From positions 1 through 39,005 of the forward strand of contig NZ_LGDE01000437.1 in assembly GCF_001279725.1 (NCBI RefSeq): DNA of 39,005 nt, read 5' to 3'. A model generated the notes under the pieces. That model did no database searches. It was not told the origin of the DNA and saw only the letters and a program-made list of their open reading frames with translations. Both the position numbers and the translations under genes were made by a program. Each line of letters opens with the position of its first letter. Within the stretch, counting starts at the first letter, position 1. Below, one piece after another: positions 26,635 to 33,756 of this stretch. The stretch is from Streptomyces sp. WM4235. GTDB taxonomy: Bacteria; Actinomycetota; Actinomycetes; Streptomycetales; Streptomycetaceae.

Positions 26635-27714
26635 TGTCGACGGTCACGCATTTCCCCACGATCTACATGATCGGCGTCACGCAATTCCCCACCCCCACGG
26701 TCACGCTTCCCCATGGGGATGGCGGGTGCGAGGGGATGCCCAACGGCAGGGCCCGAGCCCGCCTCTCCTTGCCGTTCACATGAACGGCAGGTCGACCGGA
26801 GGCCATGGGTACCCCAGTCGCTCGGCATCATGCGAACCTCCCCAGACCTCGGCGGTGGCACGGGGATCGCCAGCGGTCAGCTGAGCTTCTAGGCGCTCAG
26901 CCTGGTCTGATGGGTCGTCCGCGGAGATCGGGAGAGTCATCCCGAACTGGATCCAGGGCAGATCCGTATCGGGCCCGTTAGGGGGATGCATCAGGATGAC
27001 GTGGATTCGGTCGGGTTGCTTGCGGGAGGCCCAGACGTCTTGCAACTCGCAGTCCCACCGGAGGAGCCAGTCCCCGTGTCCCCTCAGCCCCGCCTCAAGC
27101 AGCCGCGCAACTGCTCCCGCTGGCCACTCCCAGCTGCGGTCCTCTCCGGCTCGCAGGACTTCGGCCTCGTACTGAGCTGCGGTGAACCGAAGCTCCGGCA
27201 GGGCGACGTCCTGGTTGGCCGGGTCGCGCCAGCCCGCCCAGACAACATGATCCCTGTCACGTGTGACCGTCATGTACAGGGCGCCGCAGCACTCCTCCGC
27301 GCCGCACCCGGACCAAGCGAGACGAGCCTCGTGGGGTGTCGCGGTGGCATGCAGCGGCCCGCCCCGGTCCAACAGATACCGGGGGCCTACTCCCAGGTAC
27401 CGGGAGCCTCCCACGCCGCCAGGGCGCACATCAGCCAGAAGATCCTCGCCATTGACGATCGGGCGGACCTCCACCCCACCCTCGTCGGGCGGTGGGCACA
27501 GGATGCTCAGGCTGAGAAGGTCCGGTTGCATGGTCATCGGCCAATGTTCGTGGAGCCAGCCACAGCTGTCATGTGAATTCGCGTGGCCCTGCTCGGGTCG
27601 GTAGTTCGGGCTGCTGTCAGGCACGCCGGCCTGCGGACACCCAGCCGGAACGTCGGGATGACAGTGTGGGGAATTACGTGATCGTAGCCCTGGGGAATTA
27701 CGTGACCGTCCACA
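26635..27714. mobile_element. 1080-bp non-autonomous cassette with IS21-like multiple-repeat ends
   Basis: The left end starts TGTCGACGGTCACGCATTTCCCCA (26635-26658); the right end, read inward from 27714, is TGTGGACGGTCACGTAATTCCCCA: 21 of 24 bases match. Further copies of the GTCACG..TTCCCCA unit lie inside both ends: 26674-26691 and 26700-26713 on the left, 27667-27682 on the right. Repeated terminal subsites and 5'-TG are hallmarks of IS21-family ends. TCGAG occurs directly at 26630-26634 and 27715-27719, a 5-bp target duplication. There is no istA or istB; the interior holds one gene (26776-27537, minus). It would need a transposase in trans. Confidence 0.75.
26776..27537 (-). CDS. Passenger gene of the IS21-like cassette, hypothetical
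   Basis: 253 residues from ATG at 27537; a second ATG at 27531 is also possible and neither has a strong ribosome binding site. Natural composition throughout: LSLSILCPPPDEGGVEVRPI, ARLAWSGCGAEECCGALYMT, HVVWAGWRDPANQDVALPEL, FTAAQYEAEVLRAGEDRSWEW, ending GYPWPPVDLPFM. The Cys cluster (CGAEECC) and the W-rich pattern recall immunity-like or small enzyme-like Streptomyces hypotheticals, but no family is assigned. It is the only gene between the inverted ends and so is the cargo of the cassette. Confidence 0.65.
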   Translation of the reverse strand: MTMQPDLLSLSILCPPPDEGGVEVRPIVNGEDLLADVRPGGVGGSRYLGVGPRYLLDRGGPLHATATPHEARLAWSGCGAEECCGALYMTVTRDRDHVVWAGWRDPANQDVALPELRFTAAQYEAEVLRAGEDRSWEWPAGAVARLLEAGLRGHGDWLLRWDCELQDVWASRKQPDRIHVILMHPPNGPDTDLPWIQFGMTLPISADDPSDQAERLEAQLTAGDPRATAEVWGGSHDAERLGYPWPPVDLPFM

Positions 27715-27719
27715 TCGAG

Positions 27720-28189
27720 GCGGCGGCCGAGCTCGGGCTGGACTACACGGCCGGGCCGGCCGGGCTGTCTGGGACAAGATCCGCGCGCATCAAGGCGGTG
27801 CCGGCGCAAGTTCCTGAGCTCGTTGGGGCCGGACACGCGGTCGGCGTCACGCTTCCTGCACCGCGTGAGGTAGGGGCCATGGCGGAGTGGCAGACACCGC
27901 TCCGGCGGTGTGAGCCGGCCCTGAACGGAACCAGCTCCCGTCGGCTGGAGCAGGAGGGGCCGGTGTGAAGCCCGCACGCGGGCGGTCAGAAGAACGAACA
28001 GGCGCAGCTTCTTGCCGACGATCCGGCCGAGCACCCGGAAAGTGCCGGAGAGACAGCGGATCTGCTCGAAGACATCTATCAGCACCCCAGGGAGACCCGT
28101 CCGGCAAGTCCTGTCCGGCCTGCCTCTCCAGAGCGGGCGACGCAGAACCGGATGGACTCCGTGAGAAGGCTCCACACAGATACAGACAC
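27720..28189. other. Right flank of the cassette: interrupted gene remains, no intact gene
   Basis: If the cassette and one TCGAG are removed, the flanks join in one frame as PEERALEAAAELGLDYTAGPAGL, suggesting insertion into a coding sequence; beyond that, frameshifted remnants follow. From about 28010 to 28190 another plus-strand frame reads ADDPAEHPESAGETADLLED then IYQHPRETRPASP and may be the end of a lost gene whose terminator is at 28190-28216. Confidence 0.4.
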
Positions 28190-28216
28190 GCCCCAGGCCC
28201 ACTCAGGGCCTGGGGC
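28190..28216 (+). terminator. Rho-independent terminator upstream of the phosphatase gene
   Basis: Perfect 11-bp G+C-rich stem (28190-28200 with 28206-28216), loop ACTCA, followed by TTTGGTCT. It separates the phosphatase gene from the decayed sequence upstream; that gene would then need its own promoter in the 27-base gap or read-through. Confidence 0.7.
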
Positions 28217-28243
28217 TTTGGTCTCCAGCCAGGAGGTAGCAGT

Positions 28244-28990
28244 ATGCGCAAGGCCGACATCGGTGTCGCCAGCCGACCGGGACTCAGGACCACCCGTCCA
28301 GGAGATGCCCCCGGATCCGCTGACGCGGCGCACGCCTGGACCGCAGCCGGCGGGGCCGTCGGCGCTGCCGTCATCGACGGCATCGGCCACAGCACGGAAC
28401 TCCACGCCTTGGTCCCCGTACTCGCCGTCGACGCCGCCCGCCGGGCCGCACTGCGCCACCCCATGGCCGGGCTGATCGGAGCCGCCGAGCTCCTGCAAAA
28501 CCCCGGAGCGCCACGTGGCGGTCCGGACGCGGTCGGCATCACCGCCCGGGTCAGGCCTGAGGGCACGTGGATCGCGTGGGCCGGGGACTGCCGCGCCTAC
28601 GGACTCGACCCCGACACCGGCATCCTGACCCGGTACACCACCGACCACACCGTCGCCGCCCACTACGCCCAGCAGGGCATGCCCGCCGACGAGGCCGCCG
28701 CCTACTCCTCCAATATCACCGTCAGTTTCAGCGACCTCTCCATCGCGGCCTGCAACGAAGCCCCGATCCCCAAGGGCCACACGGTGATCCTCACCAGCGA
28801 CGGCGTCCACGACCAGATGGACCCCACCACCCTCAACACCCTCGTCCGCGCGCACCACAACGACGCGCAAGCGCTGGCCGAGGCTCTGGTCGCCGCTGCC
28901 GAGGACGGCGTCGAGGACGGGCAGCCCTACCGTGACGACGCCACCGCCATCGTCATCCGTCCTCTGCCGGCCCCGCCCGACACCGCATGA
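28244..28990 (+). CDS. PP2C-type (PPM) serine/threonine phosphatase-like protein
   Basis: 248 residues; ATG at 28244 with AGGAGG seven bases upstream. PPM-family motifs are in order: VIDGIGHS (43-50, first metal-binding Asp), AWAGDCRAYGLD (111-122), the T.DHT.A..YAQQG block (133-145), LTSDGVHDQM (183-192, second metal Asp) and YRDDATAIVI (229-238, last metal Asp). It is a compact single-domain protein without membrane segment or sensor domain. It probably dephosphorylates phospho-Ser/Thr substrates; no kinase gene is nearby in the window. An unannotated frame extends upstream through the terminator but is not protein-like. Confidence 0.85.
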   Translation: MRKADIGVASRPGLRTTRPGDAPGSADAAHAWTAAGGAVGAAVIDGIGHSTELHALVPVLAVDAARRAALRHPMAGLIGAAELLQNPGAPRGGPDAVGITARVRPEGTWIAWAGDCRAYGLDPDTGILTRYTTDHTVAAHYAQQGMPADEAAAYSSNITVSFSDLSIAACNEAPIPKGHTVILTSDGVHDQMDPTTLNTLVRAHHNDAQALAEALVAAAEDGVEDGQPYRDDATAIVIRPLPAPPDTA

Positions 28991-29110
28991 GCACCCGGTA
29001 GCCTCCGGCACCCGTGTGTTCCTGGCGGCCTCGGCCGCGCCGCGGCGCGCGTAGCGGTTGGACTGCCGCGCTGTCGGTTGTAGGTATAGCCGGGGTCTCG
29101 GGCGTCGCCG

Positions 29111-29686
29111 TCACTCTCGTTCCGTGCCGTTCGCGGTGTGCGCGACGTCTATCACCAGTCGGTCGTCGAGTTGGAGGATCCGGTAGGGCAGTCGGGCGCG
29201 CAGGCCGAGGCCGATCTGGGTGCGGCCCTCGAAGCTCGCGCCGAACACGGTGTCCCGGAAAGTGCGGTAACCGGTGACGTCGACGCCGGGCAGCGGCTGC
29301 CCGCTCCGGGCGGGGATGGTGGGTGCCATGGTCTGCCGGTCGTAGGCGGGCGAGTCCACGATCACCTCCAGGACCGCGCCGCCGCGTACCGGCAGGGGAT
29401 GCCCGGAGGCGTCCTGGAGGAGGGCGTCGGTGTAACGGACGTGGTAGCCCACGGGGTTGGCGGGGGAGCTGCCCGGCGCTTCGAACACCAGCCGGTCGAA
29501 GCAGGGGTGCTCGCCACTCCTGATGCCACGCAGCTCCGGGGCCTGGGCGGTGGAACGGCCCTCGGCCGGGCTGTCCCACCCGATCGGGCACCTCGTGGCC
29601 GGTTGGACGGACCCGGCCGCGGCGGCAGGCAGGGCCGTGGTGGCCGCGAGGACGAGAGCGGCGGGAAGGATGGTCCAACGGCGCAT
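29111..29686 (-). CDS. Secreted AMIN-like domain protein
   Basis: 191 residues; ATG at 29686 with GGAGG eight bases upstream. Signal peptide 1-24 (LPAALVLAATTALPAAAAG). The mature domain has IRSGEHPCFDRLVFEAPG, VGYHVRYTDALL, VLEVIVDSPAYD and LGLRARLPYRILQLDDRLVI, matching actinobacterial AMIN-like secreted proteins, with two Cys (C33 and C62) probably paired. AMIN-like domains are thought to bind cell-wall material; a role in the envelope is inferred. It stands alone, divergent from the HTH gene, with no operon partners. Confidence 0.8.
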   Translation of the reverse strand: MRRWTILPAALVLAATTALPAAAAGSVQPATRCPIGWDSPAEGRSTAQAPELRGIRSGEHPCFDRLVFEAPGSSPANPVGYHVRYTDALLQDASGHPLPVRGGAVLEVIVDSPAYDRQTMAPTIPARSGQPLPGVDVTGYRTFRDTVFGASFEGRTQIGLGLRARLPYRILQLDDRLVIDVAHTANGTERE

Positions 29687-29699
29687 GATCTGCCTCCAG

Positions 29700-30106
29700 T
29701 GGGAGATTGTTGGTTCATGTTGATCGTTGTTGACTCCCGCTTGCCCGGAGGTTCGGGTCGTAGACCTGAACCCGTGAATTTTTTAGAACGACGGGAGGGA
29801 CCCCCAACCGCCGCGCTCTTGTGGCACGTGTGCCGTCGCCCAACTGGCGGACTGTGGACTGTGCTCGGCTCCGCGGTCAGTAGCAGTCACCTGGAGGATG
29901 AGGCGGGGGCCGATCAGGGCTCTACCAACCTCCGCGTCGTCCCAGGTGATGTACGAGTGACAGACCAGCAGGTCCAGATCAGCCCGCCCTCTGCGATTGT
30001 GAGCGCAGACGCGGATCCACAGGACATCGACGTTGCCAACCACTCGGTCGTGGACATCGACAGCGGTAAACACAACGGGACAGCAAGCGGGCAGAATTGC
30101 GATCGT
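29700..30106. other. Gap of about 400 bases, no supported gene
   Basis: Frames on both strands are long here but have no ribosome binding site and no continuous protein-like composition. The minus strand shows VHDRVVGNVDVLWIRVCAHN, possibly a remnant of a short gene. Confidence 0.4.
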
Positions 30107-30844
30107 ATGAATGCAGCATCTCTCCCAGCGCTCGCAGCCACTCGGGGCATCTCCGCGGCAAAGGACCGCAAGCCGATCCGATCGCGTGTCCGCCATGGCA
30201 GCCCCTCCTGCGCCGACTACGGCTGCACACGCCCCGAGTGCACAGCCGCCGCGCGCCGGGACCGCGCCCGCCGTACCAGCGAACTGAGGGCTGGCCGACC
30301 CGCCCGAGTCCCGGCGACCGATGCCGCCACCCGTGCCCGCCAGTTGCAGGAGACCGGCCTGTCGGCCACCGACATCGCCGAGATCTCAGGCATCGCCGTC
30401 ACCCTCGTGCGACGCCTGCTCCGCCCGGCCGGGGAACGGCCGGCCGTCATTCACCGCGTCACCTCGGAAGCCATCCTCGGCATCCCCCTGAACAGCGCTC
30501 TCAGGCGAGATCGCCTCCTGCCGGGACTGGTCGACGTGGACAGGGCCGCGACCAGCCTGCAGGAGCTCGCCGAACGAGGATGGCCGACCAGCTTCCTGGC
30601 CACCCGGTTGGAAACCACACCGCACACCCTCGCCGCCATCCGCGGCCGAGAACGCCGCCGCCTGACCCTCGCCCTGGACCGCAAGATCCACCGCCTCGCC
30701 GCGCTCCTGCTCGCGAGCGAACCGGCGGATCACGGCATCGCCGAGCACCGAAGCCGCCGGACGAGAACCGCCGCCCTGCGACGAGCCGCACTGGTGCGAC
30801 CCAGGGCCATGGTGCTGCGGGAGCAGCCGCCAACGAGCGGCTGA
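30107..30844 (+). CDS. Helix-turn-helix protein with an N-terminal cysteine motif, 3' end altered
   Basis: About 245 residues from ATG at 30107 (weak ribosome binding site, so the start is uncertain). HGSPSCADYGCTRPECTAAA has Cys spaced C-x4-C-x4-C (35-45). Two helix-turn-helix units follow, LQETGLSATDIAEISGIAVT (about 79-98) and LAERGWPTSFLATRLETTPH (about 153-172). This layout is that of actinobacterial and phage/ICE-associated DNA-binding proteins with an N-terminal RxxC-type motif. The last residues (VLREQPPTSG) lie on DNA that belongs to a CsbD gene in another frame, so the natural C-terminus has been replaced. Confidence 0.65.
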   Translation: MNAASLPALAATRGISAAKDRKPIRSRVRHGSPSCADYGCTRPECTAAARRDRARRTSELRAGRPARVPATDAATRARQLQETGLSATDIAEISGIAVTLVRRLLRPAGERPAVIHRVTSEAILGIPLNSALRRDRLLPGLVDVDRAATSLQELAERGWPTSFLATRLETTPHTLAAIRGRERRRLTLALDRKIHRLAALLLASEPADHGIAEHRSRRTRTAALRRAALVRPRAMVLREQPPTSG

Positions 30845-30924
30845 CCGCCGAGGGCCGTGCGGAGCAGGCCACCGGCGACGCCCGCCAGGCCAAAGAGAAG
30901 GTCAAGGACGTCTTCAAGCACTGA
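30811..30924 (+). pseudogene. C-terminal remnant of a CsbD-family stress protein
   Basis: A frame ending in TGA at 30922 reads NERLTAEGRAEQATGDARQA then KEKVKDVFKH, the typical second half of CsbD-like proteins (about 60 residues in full). The first half is missing; the same DNA upstream encodes the HTH protein in a different frame. A recombination joint near 30810-30830 is inferred. Confidence 0.7.
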
Positions 30925-31079
30925 TCGACATACGTCAGGGCACTCCGGCCTGGTTCATGCGGCGGCAGGTTCAGGCCGGCGCAGTTCGGCCTGGTCAAAG
31001 AGGAGGGCGTAGCCGCCGGGAAGTCAGCGCAGCATGCGGGCGAGGAGGTCGGGTCCGGCCAGGCGGGGGACGACAGCGA

Positions 31080-31345
31080 AGACGGCGCCGGGGTCCCAAC
31101 GGGCGACGGCCGGGGTGGCGCCGGTGCGGCGTGCGGCGACATCGCCGTCCCCGAGGGCGCCGGCACCCGTGTGCTCGCCCCGGCGCAGGAGGCCTGGCGC
31201 TTCGGGTACGAACGCGAGCTGCGCCGTGTCCTCGTACCGGAGTGGGAGGGCGTCGACCCCACGTACCCGCTGCGCGGCACCTACCCGGCCGACTACTTCT
31301 ACGAGGTCCAGGACATGGACCGGGCGGGGGCCACCGCCCGGCTCG
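31080..31345 (+). pseudogene. Truncated gene fragment, unknown family
   Basis: Reads DIAVPEGAGTRVLAPAQEAW, RFGYERELRRVLVPEWEGVD, PTYPLRGTYPADYFYEVQDMD with natural composition, then is replaced by sequence antisense to an HNH nuclease gene from about 31345. It lacks a clear start; frames upstream are Arg-rich. Unidentified. Confidence 0.4.
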
Positions 31346-31632
31346 AGGTGGTCGATGTCGACGCGGTCGGTTGTCTGGTCGTCGTAGTAGCTGTACCAGC
31401 TGCCTCCGCTGAAGGTGCATCGTCCTGTCACGGCGGGGGCTTGGAGGGCCTCGGCGCGCATGACTTCCGCCCGGGTGTTGCAGCCTTCGTGGTCCGCGTT
31501 GATCCAGTTGCCGAATTGCCGCTGTCGGTCGTAGCCCTCGCGGACGCGGAACGCCTTCGGCCCGGACCCGGGCGGCATGGATTCGAGCTTCCAGTCCGGT
31601 GGTGGGGGGCCCACCGGCGTCGCCGCTCCCAA
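31342..31632 (-). pseudogene. Internal fragment of a secreted HNH endonuclease-family protein
   Basis: Minus-strand sequence GYDRQRQFGNWINADHEGCN, TRAEVMRAEALQAPAVTGRC, GGSWYSYYDDQTTDRVDIDHLEP is the characteristic core of Streptomyces secreted HNH/DUF1524 nucleases, with the DIDH metal box at residues 92-95 of this frame. Signal peptide and everything after DIDHLEP are missing. The frame opens only with a TTG and has a stop just above. It meets the plus-strand fragment head-on at about 31342-31345, marking a rearrangement joint. Confidence 0.65.
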
Positions 31633-31639
31633 TCCCGCC

Positions 31640-32072
31640 CTGTTTCCCGTTAAGGGGGCTGCTCAGACGCTCCTCGCACCCGCGTGGACCTTTGAGTGTT
31701 CAGGGCAGCGGAACGAAGCATTCCTGTGATGGAAACAGTTTGTTTACGTTTGATTGTGATGTTTTTTGGTCAAAGAAGGTGTGGGCGCGTGGGATGTTTT
31801 CGCAGGTTGGAGACCAAGTCGAGCCTCGGTCCAGCTTGGGGCGTGGCTGGTTTTGTGTCGACGGATGATCGTTTGGTGGGTAGCGTCCTCCGCGCCGGAC
31901 ACCCGAGGGAGGGGTGTCGAGCGTGGATCGCTCTTTGACCAGGGCGGTTCCGGAAAGCAACCGGGGGATGGAAATGCGGAGGGCCTTGCTCAATTTCGCT
32001 GGCTTTCCAGGTTCCTTTTTCTGGATTTTTCTCCTTCGTGGCAACGCGGAGCGCGAGAAACTCCGTTTTCAG
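31640..32072. other. A+T-enriched leader region before the sigma-factor gene
   Basis: About 430 bases with clearly more A/T than the window average (for example 31735-31790, with T-runs, and 31985-32075). No frame has a ribosome binding site with natural composition. It is a candidate promoter region or untranslated RNA for the bacteriocin cluster, or a foreign segment. Confidence 0.4.
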
Positions 32073-32099
32073 GGAACCGCTTCCGCTCACCGCATCTGA
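32073..32099 (+). promoter_or_regulatory. Possible ECF-type promoter of the sigma-factor gene
   Basis: GGAAC at 32073-32077, 17 bases, then TCTGA at 32095-32099. ECF promoters in Streptomyces commonly use a -35 with GGAAC/GAAC and a short -10 such as GTC/TCT. The start codon is 26 bases on, leaving room for GAGGA. Autoregulation is possible; a single match of this length is weak. Confidence 0.3.
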
Positions 32100-32125
32100 C
32101 CAGTGCGGCCTGAACGAGGATTTAC

Positions 32126-32686
32126 GTGTCCAATATCACCCTTTCCGGGCCGAGATGGGGAACCCAGGGGGACGTGGGGGCCGGCCATGCCGCTGTCCTG
32201 CTCTGTGAGCTTCTGCCCGTTCTTCGACGTCGCGCGTCCTTCATGGCTTCCTCGCAGACTGCGGAGGACGCAGTCCAGTCGGCGTGCGTGAAGCTCTTGA
32301 ACAACTCCGCCGCCTTGGTGCGACACCCCAACCCGCAGGCCTACGCGCTACGTGCGGTCGCCACGGCCGTGTACGACCTGCGGCGTAGGCAGGGTCGTGA
32401 GACGGCGGTCGCGGAGTTGCCCGACGCGCCGGTCGATGACTGCGCCATCGAACTGTGCGAAGCCGACTGGGAGGCCGCGCGGCTGCTGTCGTTGCTCTCT
32501 CCGGGGCAGGCGCACGCCGTTCGGCTGGTTGACATCGAGGGGCACAGTATCGACCGAGCCGCCGAGATTCTCGGGGTGCACCGAGGCACCGTTTCGCGCG
32601 CCCGGGACCGAGGGTTGCGTCGACTGCGCGGTGAAATATCTTTCGGCGGGTGTCATACGGGAGCCACCGCCCGAGCGTTTACATAG
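32126..32686 (+). CDS. ECF-type RNA polymerase sigma factor, putative cluster regulator
   Basis: 186 residues; GTG at 32126, GAGGA 9 bases upstream. Sigma-70 region 2 is at about 30-85 (TAEDAVQSACVKLLNN, then NPQAYALRAVATAVYDLRRR, a DLRRR-type region 2.4). Region 4 is at about 122-176, with LLSPGQAHAVRLVDIEGHSI and helix-turn-helix DRAAEILGVHRGTVSRARDR. It is short, as ECF factors are, without an additional C-terminal domain. No anti-sigma gene is adjacent. It is the first gene of the putative circular bacteriocin cluster, 75 bases before the precursor gene, so it probably drives that cluster. Confidence 0.85.
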   Translation: MSNITLSGPRWGTQGDVGAGHAAVLLCELLPVLRRRASFMASSQTAEDAVQSACVKLLNNSAALVRHPNPQAYALRAVATAVYDLRRRQGRETAVAELPDAPVDDCAIELCEADWEAARLLSLLSPGQAHAVRLVDIEGHSIDRAAEILGVHRGTVSRARDRGLRRLRGEISFGGCHTGATARAFT

Positions 32687-32761
32687 TGAAGGGCGCGGCC
32701 TGGAATTCCGGCTTCCGTTCCTTCCCATGCATGAATCGGAACATTGAGAAAGGTTTCTCTT

Positions 32762-33058
32762 ATGGAGATTGCAGTCCGCAAGCCCGCACGCCTTGCCCGT
32801 ACCGGTGTGGTTGCTTCCGGTCTCGGCCTGGCGGGTGTGGCCGGTGGTGCTCTGAGCACCTTCATCGTCGCGGGCATCCTCAGCTCCGCCGGAATCGGCT
32901 CGGCAGCCATCGCGGCGAAGATCGTGGACGCGGTCATCGCCGGCCAGACGGCCGCGGCCGTCATAGGCGCCCTGCTGGGCGGGGGCCTGGGTACGGCCGC
33001 GATCGGCTCCATCGTGTGGGCGATCAAGTTCTTCGGAAGGAAGAAGGCCGTTGCCTGA
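32762..33058 (+). CDS. Putative circular bacteriocin precursor, uberolysin/carnocyclin-like
   Basis: 98 residues; ATG at 32762 with GAAAGG 9 bases upstream, rejecting the in-frame TTG at 32744. A basic N-terminus (EIAVRKPARLARTG), then almost entirely Gly, Ala, Ile, Val and Leu, then a basic C-terminus (KFFGRKKAVA). The segment from L40, LSSAGIGSAAIAAKIVDAVIAG, follows the class I circular bacteriocin pattern (carnocyclin A: LVAYGIAQGTAEKVVSLINAG; uberolysin has KKVVDAI) with helix, Gly breaks, one Trp and Lys near the end. A 59-residue core (40-98) after a 39-residue leader would fit; other cleavage points are possible. No Cys, Ser or Thr cluster for lanthionines. It is followed by a hairpin and a SpoIIM/DUF95 gene, the expected company. 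Confidence 0.75.
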   Translation: MEIAVRKPARLARTGVVASGLGLAGVAGGALSTFIVAGILSSAGIGSAAIAAKIVDAVIAGQTAAAVIGALLGGGLGTAAIGSIVWAIKFFGRKKAVA

Positions 33059-33078
33059 TCCGTCTCTCCCGGCGGATA

Positions 33079-33117
33079 CCGACGGGCCGACTCGCACCAA
33101 TCGAGTCGGCCCGTCGG
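33079..33117 (+). terminator. Strong hairpin between precursor and maturation genes
   Basis: Perfect 16-bp stem (33079-33094 with 33102-33117), 7-base loop CACCAAT, no U-run. It sits 20 bases after the precursor stop and 34 before the SpoIIM-type start. It could terminate most transcripts, letting the precursor mRNA exceed that of the export genes, or protect its 3' end. Confidence 0.8.
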
Positions 33118-33150
33118 GCACCGCCCGACTCTAATGGAGGAGCTCCACCC

Positions 33151-33756
33151 GTGACAGTACGACTTCGAGAGACCGGCACTACGGGTGTGCGGCCCTTGGG
33201 CGCGCTGCTGCCCTCGTTGCCGCGCGGTGCGTGGATCCTCGCGTCGACCGCGTTGCTCGGGTTCGTCATGATCGGCTGGCTGGCGTCATCTGGCACGACC
33301 TTCCCCATAAGCCAAGGTCAGGAGACCCACCGGCCTTGGGGAATGGTGTGGCAGATCTTCGCCCACAACACCGGGGCCTCCCTTCTCCTGTTCGCCGGAG
33401 TCGCCACCGGAGGCATCGCCACCCTGGCATCCCTCCCCGTGCTCGGGATGTACATCGGCACGGTTGTCCGTGCCACGAGCAATTCCATAGGTATGCATGC
33501 CGCTTCGGAGATTCTCGCGACGTACTTCGTCCTCGAGTTCATCGGACTGGCGCTCTCCGCGGTCTGCGGGGTCGCGCCGTTGCTCGCATGTGTCTCCTGG
33601 TGGCGCCGGCGCAGCGGGGACGGGCCGGTGCCGAAACGGGAGGTGATCCGGGTGTATCTGGATTCGGCCGGCCGAGCGCTGCGCTGGATGGTTCTTGCCG
33701 AGCTGGTCCTGCTTCTCGCGGCCTGGCTGGAAGTATTGGGAGGTATACCACGATGA
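33151..33756 (+). CDS. SpoIIM/DUF95-type membrane protein of the circular bacteriocin cluster
   Basis: 201 residues; GTG at 33151 with TGGAGGAG about 10 bases upstream. About five membrane segments: GAWILASTALLGFVMIGWL, NTGASLLLFAGVATGGIATL, EILATYFVLEFIGLALSAVCG and others. The stretch IFAHNTGASLLLFAGVATGG (F..N...LL....G) and SIGMHAASEILATYFVLEFIGLA correspond to the SpoIIM/DUF95 signature (FxxNxxxxL and PHGxxE-like). A DUF95 protein is the hallmark component of circular bacteriocin clusters and is required for maturation or secretion. Its stop overlaps the ATG of the next gene (ATGA, 33753-33756). Homology is from motif reading. Confidence 0.8.
   Translation: MTVRLRETGTTGVRPLGALLPSLPRGAWILASTALLGFVMIGWLASSGTTFPISQGQETHRPWGMVWQIFAHNTGASLLLFAGVATGGIATLASLPVLGMYIGTVVRATSNSIGMHAASEILATYFVLEFIGLALSAVCGVAPLLACVSWWRRRSGDGPVPKREVIRVYLDSAGRALRWMVLAELVLLLAAWLEVLGGIPR

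Noticed and set aside
29138..30106. Upstream extension of the HTH protein (about 320 codons)
   Set aside because: Runs antisense to the AMIN-like gene and lacks natural composition.
32762..33058. Lanthipeptide, lasso or holin interpretation of the 98-residue peptide
   Set aside because: No Cys/Ser/Thr-rich core, no lanthionine or lasso enzymes; a holin would not sit with SpoIIM/DUF95 and ABC exporter genes.
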